A stretch of DNA of 9,259 nucleotides from Pseudomonadota bacterium (GTDB lineage Bacteria; Pseudomonadota; Alphaproteobacteria; Azospirillales; Azospirillaceae). Below are positions 1 to 7,868 of the stretch, piece after piece (the first letter of the stretch is position 1; every line of letters begins with the position of its first letter). The notes beneath the pieces are model-generated. The model made no database searches. It had not been told where the DNA came from and saw only the letters and a program-made list of their open reading frames with translations. Location of the stretch: the NCBI GenBank assembly GCA_023413605.1, contig JAEZPL010000554.1, positions 1 to 9,259 on the forward strand. Direction: 5' to 3'. The position numbers and the translations under genes were made by a program.

Positions 1-655
<655 letters not shown>

Positions 656-663
<8 letters not shown>

Positions 664-1435
664 GCCGCCCTCCCAGGTAGATCTTCTGCACCTCGGGATC
701 GGTCTCGATGTCCGCGGGCAGGCCGTGCTTGAAGACGCGGCCCTGGTGCATGACGGTCACCGTCTCGGCCACCTGCAAGGCGACGGCGAGGTCGTGCTCG
801 ATGATGATGAAGCCGATGTGGTTGGGCAGCGCCTTCAGGATGTCCACCAGTTCGCGCCGCTCGGCCGGGCTGAGGCCGGCGGCTGGCTCGTCGAACAGGA
901 TGAAGCGCGGCGCGCCGGCCAGCGCCATGCCGATTTCCAGCTGCCGCTGCTGCCCGTGCGAGAGTTCGGACACCGGGCGGTCGGCCACCTCCTCCAGATG
1001 GATGGCGTGGGCGAGCTGATGCGCGGCGATGCGGGCCGGGTGATCCTCCCCCGGCCGCAGCAGGCTCATGCGCCGCCGCCCCACCCCGCGCACGGCGAGG
1101 TACAGGTTGTCGATCACCGGCAGCCCGCGGAACAGCAGCGAGTTCTGGTAGGTGCGCCGCAGGCCGCGCCGGATGCGCTCGTAGGGCGGCAGTTCGGTGA
1201 TGTCCTCGCCGAAGAAGCGGATGCGCCCGTTCGACGGCGGGAAATCGCCGGTGATGGTGTTGAACAGCGTCGTCTTCCCCGCCCCGTTGGAGCCGAGAAT
1301 CGCCCTCCGCTCCCCCGCCGTGACGGAGAAGGTCACGTTGTCCACCGCCACCAGCGCGCCGAACACCCGGCTGACCCCGGAGAGTTCCAGCGCGTTGGCG
1401 GAGGCGACGGATTTCAGGCGTTCGGCGCGTTGCAT
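656..1435 (-). CDS. livG: LivG-type HAAT ABC transporter ATPase
   Basis: First ATP-binding subunit of the HAAT importer, 259 residues, full length for the family. Visible motifs are Walker A GSNGAGKTT (48-56), the Q-loop in RTYQN (Q97), the signature LSHGQQRQLEI (158-168), Walker B FILFDEP (178-184) and the H-loop IIEHD near residue 213. The LivG-type insertion between Q-loop and signature is present (about 115-140). I chose the ATG at 1435 over an in-frame TTG at 1447 because GAGG (minus strand, 1445-1442) sits 6 nt before the ATG. The gene follows the binding-protein gene after a 133-bp gap filled by two hairpin repeats, and it overlaps livF. It shares no sequence oddities with a pseudogene. 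Confidence 0.95.
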
Positions 1436-1463
1436 GGGGATCCTCAATTAACCCCCACCCCGA

Positions 1464-1544
1464 CCCTCCCCCGCTGGGCGGGGGAGGGAGAAAGGCTTGC
1501 GGGGTAAGCGGCGGCACTCCCCTCCCCCGCCCGGCGGGGGAGGG
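1464..1544. repeat. Inverted pair of palindromic intergenic repeats
   Basis: The gap between the binding-protein gene and livG (1436-1568) holds two copies of one GC-rich element in opposite orientation. Each copy has a perfect hairpin with an 11-bp stem CCCTCCCCCGC/GCGGGGGAGGG and a 3-nt loop: 1464-1474/1478-1488 and 1520-1530/1534-1544. Homology extends outside the stems: 1452-1474 pairs with 1534-1556 with only two mismatches, so the two copies could also fold into one long stem. No U-tract follows on the minus strand, so this is not a standard intrinsic terminator. By analogy with REP-type elements after binding-protein genes, it may protect the upstream mRNA or reduce read-through into livG and livF; that role is inferred. 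Confidence 0.85.
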
Positions 1545-1568
1545 TTAGGGTGGGGGCTGAACTTCCCC

Positions 1569-2816
1569 TCACCGGCACTCCGGGTTGTCGCGGGTGGCCG
1601 GGCCGATCTTCATGAATTCGGCCTCGTCCATGCCCATGGTCTGGCTCACCTGCGGGATGACCTTCACGACCTTGTTCATCAGCGTGTTGTTCGGGCCTTC
1701 GACCACCTCGGTCAGGAAGATGTCGGCGACGGCCTGCCGGTTCTTGTCCAGGCTGACCTTGCCGGTCGGCGTGTCCATCGTCAGCTTGGACAGCGCCGCC
1801 TGGAAGGCCTTCTCGCCGTCGCTCAGGTCGCCCTTCACCTCGTTCAGGCCCGCCACCATGGCCTTGCCGGCCAGATAATAGGCGTGCGCGAACAGCGACG
1901 GGGACGGCAGCCCATCCGGGAACGCCTTCTTGTAGTCGGCGACGAACTGCTTCCACGTGGCGTCGTCCCAGGTGTCGGCGATGGGGCCGGCGGACGGCGT
2001 GCCGATCAGGTAGCTGCGCCGCTTGCCCTTGGCGCCCAGCACCGTCTGGTCCACGGTGATGGAGCCGGCGATCATCGGCTTGTCGCCGCCGGATTGCTCG
2101 TACTGCGTCAGGAAGTTGGTGGCGTCGGCCCCGCCCAGCGCCACGTAGATCGCGTCGATGTTGTCCGGCAGCTTCGCGATGATGGAGGAAAAGTCCTTGT
2201 TGCCGATGGGCACCCAGAACTTGTCCACGACCTTGCCGCCCGCCTTGCAGTATTCGAGCATGAAGCCCATCACCTGGCTGTACGGAAAGCCGTAGTCCTC
2301 GGCCACCGTCACGACGCGCTTGTAGCCCTTGTTCTTGAAGCTGTAGTCGCCGAGGCCGGCTGCCCATTGCACGCCGTCGGTGTTGAAGCGGTAGAAGTTC
2401 GGCGCCGGGCTGCGCAGCGTGGTGTCCTGCGCGGCGGAGGAGCCGTTGATGAAGGTCACCTCCGGGTGCGTCTTGGCGAAGTCGCGCATGGCGACCCCTT
2501 CGTCACCCGACAGCGGGCCGATCAGGATGTCGACCTTGTCCTGCTCCACCAGCTTGCGGGCCGCGCGGATGGCGCTGTCCGGCGTGGCGTCGGAGGAGCC
2601 CTTGACCAGTTCGATCTTCTTGCCGCCAGCCGTGTAGTTGGCTTCCTTCAGGGCCAGTTCCAGACCGCGCAGGCCGTCCTGGCCCAGCACGGTGAAGGCG
2701 CCTTCCAACGTGGCGAGGCCGCCCACCTTGATGCTGTCGGCCGCCCATGCCGGAACCGCTGAAAGCCCGGCAAGCATCGTCGCGGCCAGGAAAGCACCCT
2801 TCACGCTCCGCACCAT
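1569..2816 (-). CDS. Periplasmic substrate-binding protein of HAAT ABC transporter (Peripla_BP_6 type)
   Basis: Periplasmic receptor that delivers the ligand to the LivH/LivM permease; 415 residues. It has a classic Sec signal peptide: a basic start (MVRSVK), a hydrophobic core and AWA|AD with cleavage near residue 25. The mature protein starts DSIKVGGLATLEG, the usual first strand of type I periplasmic binding proteins, followed by the helix GLRGLELALKEAN and the segment VDILIGPLSGDEGVAM, both typical of Leu/Ile/Val-binding relatives. There is no lipobox cysteine. The start is fixed by GGAGGA four nt before the ATG. The gene lies between livM and livG rather than at the operon head. Related proteins bind branched-chain amino acids, amides, urea, or aromatic and other organic acids, so I do not assign a ligand. 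Confidence 0.93.
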   Translation of the reverse strand: MVRSVKGAFLAATMLAGLSAVPAWAADSIKVGGLATLEGAFTVLGQDGLRGLELALKEANYTAGGKKIELVKGSSDATPDSAIRAARKLVEQDKVDILIGPLSGDEGVAMRDFAKTHPEVTFINGSSAAQDTTLRSPAPNFYRFNTDGVQWAAGLGDYSFKNKGYKRVVTVAEDYGFPYSQVMGFMLEYCKAGGKVVDKFWVPIGNKDFSSIIAKLPDNIDAIYVALGGADATNFLTQYEQSGGDKPMIAGSITVDQTVLGAKGKRRSYLIGTPSAGPIADTWDDATWKQFVADYKKAFPDGLPSPSLFAHAYYLAGKAMVAGLNEVKGDLSDGEKAFQAALSKLTMDTPTGKVSLDKNRQAVADIFLTEVVEGPNNTLMNKVVKVIPQVSQTMGMDEAEFMKIGPATRDNPECR

Positions 2817-2824
2817 GGTTTCCT

Positions 2825-2850
2825 CCCAGACGTTTATCCCAGACGTTTAT
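2825..2850. repeat. 13-bp perfect tandem duplication covering the livM stop
   Basis: CCCAGACGTTTAT occurs twice head to tail (2825-2837 and 2838-2850, plus strand). The TAA of livM (2849-2847) is in the second copy, and the whole array fills the short livM to binding-protein junction. Because 13 is not a multiple of three, the copied TAA is out of the livM frame. The unit lengthens the spacer just upstream of the GGAGGA ribosome-binding site at 2826-2821. Confidence 0.95.
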
Positions 2851-3875
2851 CGTTGTGGAGACGCGCCTTCGGACCTCCGCCGGGTCACGCGCTGCCACAG
2901 CCCGACCAGCCCGTCGGGCGACGCCAGCACGATGATCAGGAAGGCCGCCCCGATGACGAGGTTGAACCGCTCGGGGTCGATCAGGTCGATCGCGAAGTTC
3001 TGCAACAGGATGAAGACCAGCGCCCCGACATAGGGGCCGATGGGGTGGGCCATGCCGCCCAGCACCGCCATCACCAGCACGTTGATGCTCGGCCCCGCGG
3101 CGATGGAGCCCGGCGAGATGCGCCCGTTGAACCACGCCAGCAGCAGCCCGCCGACGGCGGCCAGCAGGCCGGACATGGCGTAGGCGGCGACCCGGTGGGC
3201 GTACACGTTGAAGCCGATGGCCCGCATGCGCCGCGGGTTGTCGCGCACCGCCTGCAAGGCCAGCCCGAAGGTGGACCGCTTCACGTAGACCACGCCGACG
3301 TAGGATCCCGCCGCGAAGGCAAGGCACAGGTAATAGAAGGGCAGCGGCGCCCGCAGGTCGAGGCCGAACAGGCTCGGCGGCGTCAGGCCGGCGAAACCGG
3401 CGAAGCCGTTGAAGATCGCGTAGTTCTGCCGGCAGAACAGCGAGAAGGCCACCGCGATCGCCAGCGTGATCATGATGGTGTAGATGCCCTCGGTCCGCGC
3501 GGCCAGCATTCCGGTGACGGTGGCGAAGGCCGTGGCGATCAGCAGCGCCATGGGGATCGCCGCCCACCACTCCCAGCCCAGCGAAAGGTCCGGCCGGTTC
3601 GACACGCCGAACACCGCGACCATGTAGGCCGCGACCCCGGCAAAGGTCAGCTGCGCCAGGCTGACCATGCCGCCGTAGCCGCCCAGCCACATCAGCGACA
3701 GCGCGATGGTGCCCATGAACAGCGTCTGCGCACCGATCTGCACGATCCAGAAGTCGCTCGCCATCAACGGATAGGCCAGCAGGCCCAACGCCAGCAGCCC
3801 GTACTTCGCGATGCGCCCGTGCAGGGCGACGTCGGCGGGGCTTCGAACGGTGGTGTCTTGAATGGCGATGGTCAT
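2847..3875 (-). CDS. livM: LivM-type HAAT ABC transporter permease
   Basis: Inner-membrane permease subunit, 342 residues. After a polar N-terminus of about 22 residues come hydrophobic segments starting near residue 25. The family's first conserved block is seen as GYGGMVSLAQLTFAG (66-80). The cytoplasmic EAA-like loop that contacts the ATPases is seen as ALQAVRDNPRRMRAIGFNV (206-224). A later conserved block is VLGGMAHPIGPYVGA (271-285). The C-terminus is short and basic (QRVTRRRSEG). The ATG at 3875 overlaps the livH stop as ATGA, so the two permease subunits are translationally coupled. The stop codon lies in a 13-bp tandem duplication. Family assignment is firm; the substrate is unknown. 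Confidence 0.94.
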   Translation of the reverse strand: MTIAIQDTTVRSPADVALHGRIAKYGLLALGLLAYPLMASDFWIVQIGAQTLFMGTIALSLMWLGGYGGMVSLAQLTFAGVAAYMVAVFGVSNRPDLSLGWEWWAAIPMALLIATAFATVTGMLAARTEGIYTIMITLAIAVAFSLFCRQNYAIFNGFAGFAGLTPPSLFGLDLRAPLPFYYLCLAFAAGSYVGVVYVKRSTFGLALQAVRDNPRRMRAIGFNVYAHRVAAYAMSGLLAAVGGLLLAWFNGRISPGSIAAGPSINVLVMAVLGGMAHPIGPYVGALVFILLQNFAIDLIDPERFNLVIGAAFLIIVLASPDGLVGLWQRVTRRRSEGASPQR

Positions 3876-4738
3876 GCCCTGCGCCCCATCAGCCCTTGCG
3901 GCCGCAGCGCCAGCGCCGCCACCAGGATCAGGAAGGTGTAGACCGCCCCGTATGTGGGGGAGTAGGCGAGCCCGTACTGCTCGGCGAGGCCAATGATGAG
4001 CGCACCGACCGCCGCCCCCGTGATGCTCCCCAGCCCGCCGACGATCACCACGATCAGCGAGGCCAGCAGATAGCGCACGTCCTCGCCCGGCGCGATGGAC
4101 AGGGCGGTGCCGCCGACCACGCCCGCGAAACCGGCCAGCCCGGCGCCGACCATGAAGGTGATGGCGAAGACCCGCTGCACGTTGACGCCGCTGGCCGCCA
4201 GCATGGCGCGGTCGTCCACCCCGGCGCGGATCATCATTCCGACCTTGGTCCGGTTCAGGAACAGCCACAACCCGACCCCGATGGCCGCCGCCGCCACCAG
4301 CAGCGCGATGCGGTAGCTGGGATAGCGCCAGTTCGGCGTGAAGGGCAGCGCCAGCGACCCGTCGATCACCTCCGGCGGCGTGAACTGATAGGTCTCCCCG
4401 CCCCAGAACCACAGCATCAGGTCGGCCAGCACGATGGAGATGCCGATGGTCACCATCGTCTGCCGCAGGTCCTGCCCCTCCATCCGCCGGAAGATCAGCA
4501 GTTGCAGCCCGAGGCCGAGAACCGCCGTCGCCGCGAAGCCCGCCGCGACGCCCAGCAACCAGTATTCGGTCTTGTCCGCCACCGTCCAGCCGACATAGGC
4601 GCCCAGCAGATACAGCGCCCCATGCGCCAGATTGACGTTGCGCATCAGCCCGAACACCAGCGTGAAGCCGCTGGCCACCAGGAAATACAAGGCGCCGAGG
4701 GTCAGCCCGTTGAGCGTGGTGAGGATGAATTGCTTCAT
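3872..4738 (-). CDS. livH: LivH-type HAAT ABC transporter permease
   Basis: Inner-membrane permease subunit that pairs with LivM, 288 residues, the usual length. The N-terminal block MRNVNLAHGALYLLGAY (32-48) corresponds to the LivH signature around N-x-AHG. The EAA-like cytoplasmic loop is MMIRAGVDDRAMLAASGVNV (168-187), and GGLGSITGAAVGALIIG (234-250) is the conserved C-terminal block. I counted roughly eight hydrophobic segments. The ATG at 4738 was chosen over the in-frame TTG at 4753 because GGGAGGG (4751-4745) is 6 nt before it and LivH proteins normally begin close to the first membrane segment. It follows the amidohydrolase gene after 67 bp that contain a hairpin repeat. Confidence 0.94.
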   Translation of the reverse strand: MKQFILTTLNGLTLGALYFLVASGFTLVFGLMRNVNLAHGALYLLGAYVGWTVADKTEYWLLGVAAGFAATAVLGLGLQLLIFRRMEGQDLRQTMVTIGISIVLADLMLWFWGGETYQFTPPEVIDGSLALPFTPNWRYPSYRIALLVAAAAIGVGLWLFLNRTKVGMMIRAGVDDRAMLAASGVNVQRVFAITFMVGAGLAGFAGVVGGTALSIAPGEDVRYLLASLIVVIVGGLGSITGAAVGALIIGLAEQYGLAYSPTYGAVYTFLILVAALALRPQGLMGRRA

Positions 4739-4756
4739 CGCCCGCCCTCCCAAACT

Positions 4757-4778
4757 CCCTCTCCCCAGGGGGAGAGGG
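4757..4778. repeat. GC-rich hairpin between amidohydrolase gene and livH
   Basis: A 10-bp perfect stem CCCTCTCCCC/GGGGAGAGGG with a 2-nt AG loop lies in the 67-bp gap 4739-4805. On the plus strand it is followed by TTTTAAT, so it looks like an intrinsic terminator in the direction opposite to the operon. On the minus (operon) strand it is followed by AGTTTGGG, which is a poor U-tract. The style resembles dispersed intergenic palindromes of high-GC genomes. A role in tuning transporter versus enzyme expression is possible but unproven. Confidence 0.75.
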
Positions 4779-4805
4779 TTTTAATACGGGATGGGAGAGG
4801 GATTA

Positions 4806-6095
4806 TCACGCCACCACCCCCACGCCGAACCGGCTGCGCTGCGGGGCCATGTCCGGGGCCTTGTGGAACTCGCCGTCCTTCATGACGAACAGCAGGCGGG
4901 TGCGGTCCTGGAGGATGCGGATGTTCGACACCGGGTCGCCGTCCACCAGGATCAGGTCGGCGAGATAACCCTCCTTGATCTGCCCCAGCTCGCCGCCGCG
5001 GCCCATGATCTCGCCACCCCATTTCGTCGTGGAGACGATGGCCTCCATGGGCGAGAAGCCGCAGTGCTCGACGAAATACTCCAGATCCTTCGCGTTGGTC
5101 CCGTGCGGGATCCAGGCGAATCCGTAGTCGCCGCCGGGCAGCACGCGGATGCCGCGCTTCAGCATCTTGCGCATGGTCTCGCAGGCGATTTCCGTCTCGC
5201 GCTGGTACTTGATGGCCAGCGGGCTGTTCGGGTTGATTCCCCAGTCCGCGGCGTCGCGCCCCGTGCGGATCAGCCAGGCCAGCGCCGGAGCGACGAAATG
5301 CCGGTCCTTGGCGGCCTCCAGCATGTCCAGCGCCTCCTCGTCGGCGAAGGACGCGTGATAGATGATGTCCACCCCGTGCCGGACGCACATCTTCACGGAT
5401 TCGGCGGAGCGCGCGTGGGCGCACACCCGCTTGCCGCGGCGGTGCGCCTCGGACACCGCCATGGCGACCTCGTCGTCGCACATCGGCGTTTCCTCGGCGG
5501 CCACGCCCGCGATCTCCTCGCCGGAGATGTTCAGCTTCAGCAGATCGACGCCATACTTGATGAACATGCGCACGGCGCGCCGCATGTCCTCCGGCCCCGT
5601 CACCACCCAGCCGAAGCTGAGTTCCGGCGCGGGGATGTGCGGGGGCGCGGTGTCGCCGAGGCCGCCGGTCGTCGCGATCTCCTGCCCGTTGGCGAGATAG
5701 CGGGGTCCGGGGATCAGGCCGCTGTTGATGGCGTTGCGGATCACCACGTCCAGCCGCGGCTTGGCCGCCGCCGCACCCACGCAGGAGGTGAAGCCGGAGT
5801 CGATGTAGGTCTTCGCCACGCGGGCGGCCCACAGCGTGTGCTCCTCCGGCGGCATGCGCTGGATGGATTCCAGGTCGGGCTGGTCGTTCCAGGAAAAGTG
5901 GGTGTGCGCCTCGGTCATGCCGGGCATCAGCGTGGCGCCGGCGCCGTCGATCACGGTGGCGCCCACCGTCGGCAGGCTGCGCAAGCCGCGCGCCACGCGC
6001 CGGATGCGGTTGCCCTGGATCAGCACTTCGCCCGTGTAGGGGTATTCGCCCGTGCCGTCGAGAATGCGCACGTTCGTGACCAGGATGTTGGCCAT
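4806..6095 (-). CDS. Metal-dependent amidohydrolase (amidohydrolase superfamily)
   Basis: Predicted cytoplasmic hydrolase of 429 residues. The visible metal set is complete for a binuclear amidohydrolase: HxH in AHTHFSW (H64, H66) at the end of strand 1, a candidate bridging carboxylated lysine in DLLKLNISG (K187), H227 in CAHARS, H247 in IYHASFAD and the catalytic aspartate D323 in GGDYGFAW. The N-terminal (ILVTNVRILDGTG...) and C-terminal (GYLADLILVDGDPVSNI) parts form the usual small beta domain. The overall pattern resembles the imidazolonepropionase/Xaa-Pro dipeptidase-like amidohydrolases of unknown substrate. It likely opens an amide or cyclic amide bond. The start has GGGAGGA four nt upstream. 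Position between the hydrolases and the importer suggests it acts on the imported compound; the exact substrate is not readable. Confidence 0.92.
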   Translation of the reverse strand: MANILVTNVRILDGTGEYPYTGEVLIQGNRIRRVARGLRSLPTVGATVIDGAGATLMPGMTEAHTHFSWNDQPDLESIQRMPPEEHTLWAARVAKTYIDSGFTSCVGAAAAKPRLDVVIRNAINSGLIPGPRYLANGQEIATTGGLGDTAPPHIPAPELSFGWVVTGPEDMRRAVRMFIKYGVDLLKLNISGEEIAGVAAEETPMCDDEVAMAVSEAHRRGKRVCAHARSAESVKMCVRHGVDIIYHASFADEEALDMLEAAKDRHFVAPALAWLIRTGRDAADWGINPNSPLAIKYQRETEIACETMRKMLKRGIRVLPGGDYGFAWIPHGTNAKDLEYFVEHCGFSPMEAIVSTTKWGGEIMGRGGELGQIKEGYLADLILVDGDPVSNIRILQDRTRLLFVMKDGEFHKAPDMAPQRSRFGVGVVA

Positions 6096-6158
6096 CGCGT
6101 CCTCCCTGAAAGCGCCCCCGGTGCCGTCTGTCGCGGCTGTTCTTGGGGAGCGGCCCGT

Positions 6159-6188
6159 CTATCGTCCCTGAAGCTATCGTCCCTGAAG
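6159..6188. repeat. 15-bp in-frame tandem duplication of the alpha/beta hydrolase 3' end
   Basis: CTATCGTCCCTGAAG occurs twice head to tail (6159-6173 and 6174-6188, plus strand). On the minus strand each copy reads CTT CAG GGA CGA TAG, that is Leu-Gln-Gly-Arg-stop. The first stop met by the ribosome (6176-6174) ends the gene, and an identical in-frame set of four codons and a stop follows. The rest of the 78-bp gap (6096-6158) shows only the ribosome-binding site of the next gene. Confidence 0.95.
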
Positions 6189-6953
6189 CGCCTCCCTCAG
6201 GATCGCCGTGCAGTCGGCGGCGCGCTCCAGCGTCTGCCAGTGGCCGCAGCGGGTCAGCACCCGCAGGGGTGCGGCACCGTTCATGCGGTCCGAAATCGTC
6301 CGCGCGATGGAAGCCGGGGCCACCGCGTCCTCGTCCCCCGCCACCAGCACCGTGCGCACGCGGATGCGCGACGGATCGGCGGCCTGCGCGCCGGCCAGCG
6401 CCTCGCAGGTCTTGGCGTAGCCCTCCGCGCACTGGCGCATCAGCGACTCCCGCACGAAGGCCGCGACCGCCGGCTGGTTCGCCCGCGTGTCGGAGGACAG
6501 CGCCCCCTGCACGATGGCGTCGGCGATGGGCGCCATGCCCTCGTCCCGCGCCTTGGCCGCGCGGTCGCGCAGGCCCTGCCGCCCGGCATCCGCCGGGGCC
6601 ATCAGCGGCCCGAACAGGGTCAGGGAACGCACAAGCCCCGGATGCTCCACGGCCAGATGCTGCGCCACGATGGTGCCCAGCGAATGGCCGACCACATGCG
6701 CCCGCTCGATCCCCAGCACCGCGCAGACCTTCGCCATGGAGGCCACGAACAAGCCGACGGACAACGCCCCCTCCGGCGTCCTCGACCGGCCGGAGCCCGG
6801 CAGGTCCGGCCGGATGACGCGGTACCGGCCGCCCAGCCCCATCACCTGCGGCGTGAAGCTGTTGGAGGTTCCGCCCAGGCCGTGGATCATCAGCACCGGG
6901 TCGCCCTGCCCGTCCACCTCCACCGCCATGCGCTCGACGGTCACGGTCGCCAT
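6174..6953 (-). CDS. Alpha/beta-fold hydrolase (enol-lactonase/esterase-like)
   Basis: Predicted cytoplasmic alpha/beta hydrolase, 259 residues, close to the length of 3-oxoadipate enol-lactonase relatives. The oxyanion-hole motif is IHGLGGTS (23-30), the strand 4 region gives RPDLPGSGRS (48-57), and the nucleophile elbow is GHSLG (89-93) with S91. The acid is probably D207 or D209 in VAGDEDAVAP, and the catalytic histidine is H238 in RCGHWQTLE. It probably cleaves an ester, lactone or C-C bond of a pathway intermediate; the true substrate is not determined. The ATG at 6953 lies 5 nt after the stop of the FAH gene, with GGAGGG inside the end of that gene, so translation is likely coupled. Its 3' end carries an in-frame 15-bp duplication. 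Confidence 0.9.
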   Translation of the reverse strand: MATVTVERMAVEVDGQGDPVLMIHGLGGTSNSFTPQVMGLGGRYRVIRPDLPGSGRSRTPEGALSVGLFVASMAKVCAVLGIERAHVVGHSLGTIVAQHLAVEHPGLVRSLTLFGPLMAPADAGRQGLRDRAAKARDEGMAPIADAIVQGALSSDTRANQPAVAAFVRESLMRQCAEGYAKTCEALAGAQAADPSRIRVRTVLVAGDEDAVAPASIARTISDRMNGAAPLRVLTRCGHWQTLERAADCTAILREALQGR

Positions 6954-6958
6954 GGCGC

Positions 6959-7861
6959 TCAGCCCTCCAGCGTGTTTTCCAGCACGCCGATGCCGCCGAT
7001 CTCCAGCTTCACCCGATCCCCCGGCTTCAGGAACTTCGGCGGCGTGAAGCCCAGCCCCACCCCGGCCGGCGTGCCGGTCAGGATCAGGTCGCCCGGCTGA
7101 AGGGTGATGCCGCGCGACATCGTTTCGATCAGCGTCGGCACGTCGAAGATCAGGTCGCGGGTGTTGGAATTCTGCCGAAGCTCCCCGTTCACCCAGCTGC
7201 GCACCGACATGTCGGACAGGTCCACCTCGTCCGCCGTGACGATCCAGGGGCCGAGCGGACAGAAGCTGTCCAGCGACTTGCCCAGGAACCACTGCTTGTG
7301 GCGGGCCTGGATGTCGCGGGCGGTCACGTCGTTGGCGATGGTGTAGCCGAAGACATGGTCCATCGCCTGCGCCTTGGGGATGTCGCGCCCGGCGCGGCCG
7401 ATCACCACGACCAGTTCCACCTCGTAATCGATCTGGTCGCTGACGCCGTGCGGGTAGCGGATCGCCGCACCCGGGCCGATGACCGTTTCCGGCAGCTTGG
7501 TGAAGATGATCGGGTGTTCGGGGATGGCGTCCTTGGCCGACGACGCGCTGCTGTCGAAGCCCGACCGCGTGAACTCGTGCGCGTGGTCGTGATAGTTCTT
7601 CCCAACGCACATCAGGTTGCGCTGTGGACGCGGGATGGGGGCCAGCAGGTCCACCTGGGACAGGGGAATGCCGTCACCCTCGGGGCGCAGGCCGTCGCGC
7701 AGATCGCGCCAGCCCCGGATCACGTCGGTCATCCCGAAGGAACTTGGGCCGAAAGACTTCGGCGCCCAGGCCGGCGGATCGACCGGCCACACCCTCCCCC
7801 GCTCCGCGTCCACCAGCGCCACCCGGGCGCCTTCCTCCCTGCGGATCGTCGCCAGCTTCAT
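6959..7861 (-). CDS. Fumarylacetoacetate hydrolase (FAH) family enzyme
   Basis: First gene of the operon, 300 residues. The FAH fold is recognised by VGKNYHDHAHEF (86-97), the metal-binding pair in DYEVEL (E147, E149), the third ligand in ANDVTARD (D178), the KSLDSFCPLGPW block (195-206) and LTGTPAGVG (261-269). All expected metal ligands are present, so the enzyme looks active. FAH-family members hydrolyse C-C bonds of beta-diketo acids (acylpyruvates, fumarylpyruvate) or act as hydratases, decarboxylases or isomerases in aromatic or sugar-acid breakdown; I cannot choose among them. I preferred the ATG at 7861 over an in-frame TTG at 7867, because AAGGA (7872-7868) is 6 nt before the ATG. 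Its leader is an unusual palindromic array. Confidence 0.93.
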   Translation of the reverse strand: MKLATIRREEGARVALVDAERGRVWPVDPPAWAPKSFGPSSFGMTDVIRGWRDLRDGLRPEGDGIPLSQVDLLAPIPRPQRNLMCVGKNYHDHAHEFTRSGFDSSASSAKDAIPEHPIIFTKLPETVIGPGAAIRYPHGVSDQIDYEVELVVVIGRAGRDIPKAQAMDHVFGYTIANDVTARDIQARHKQWFLGKSLDSFCPLGPWIVTADEVDLSDMSVRSWVNGELRQNSNTRDLIFDVPTLIETMSRGITLQPGDLILTGTPAGVGLGFTPPKFLKPGDRVKLEIGGIGVLENTLEG

Positions 7862-7868
7862 GCCCAAT

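Noticed and set aside
1464..1488. Intrinsic terminator downstream of the binding-protein gene
   Set aside because: The stems are strong, but no U-tract follows on the transcribed strand, and livG/livF depend on read-through or a promoter I cannot see.
1497..2762. Long plus-strand open frame opposite the binding-protein gene
   Set aside because: The opposite strand encodes a clear signal peptide and binding-protein domain; the plus-strand product has no motifs and starts inside the intergenic repeat.
4791..7100. Very long open plus-strand frame (769 codons) opposite the hydrolase genes
   Set aside because: Its product is rich in Arg, His, Ala and Gly with no recognisable domain, and it lies antisense to three genes with intact catalytic motifs; it is a shadow of high-GC codon usage.
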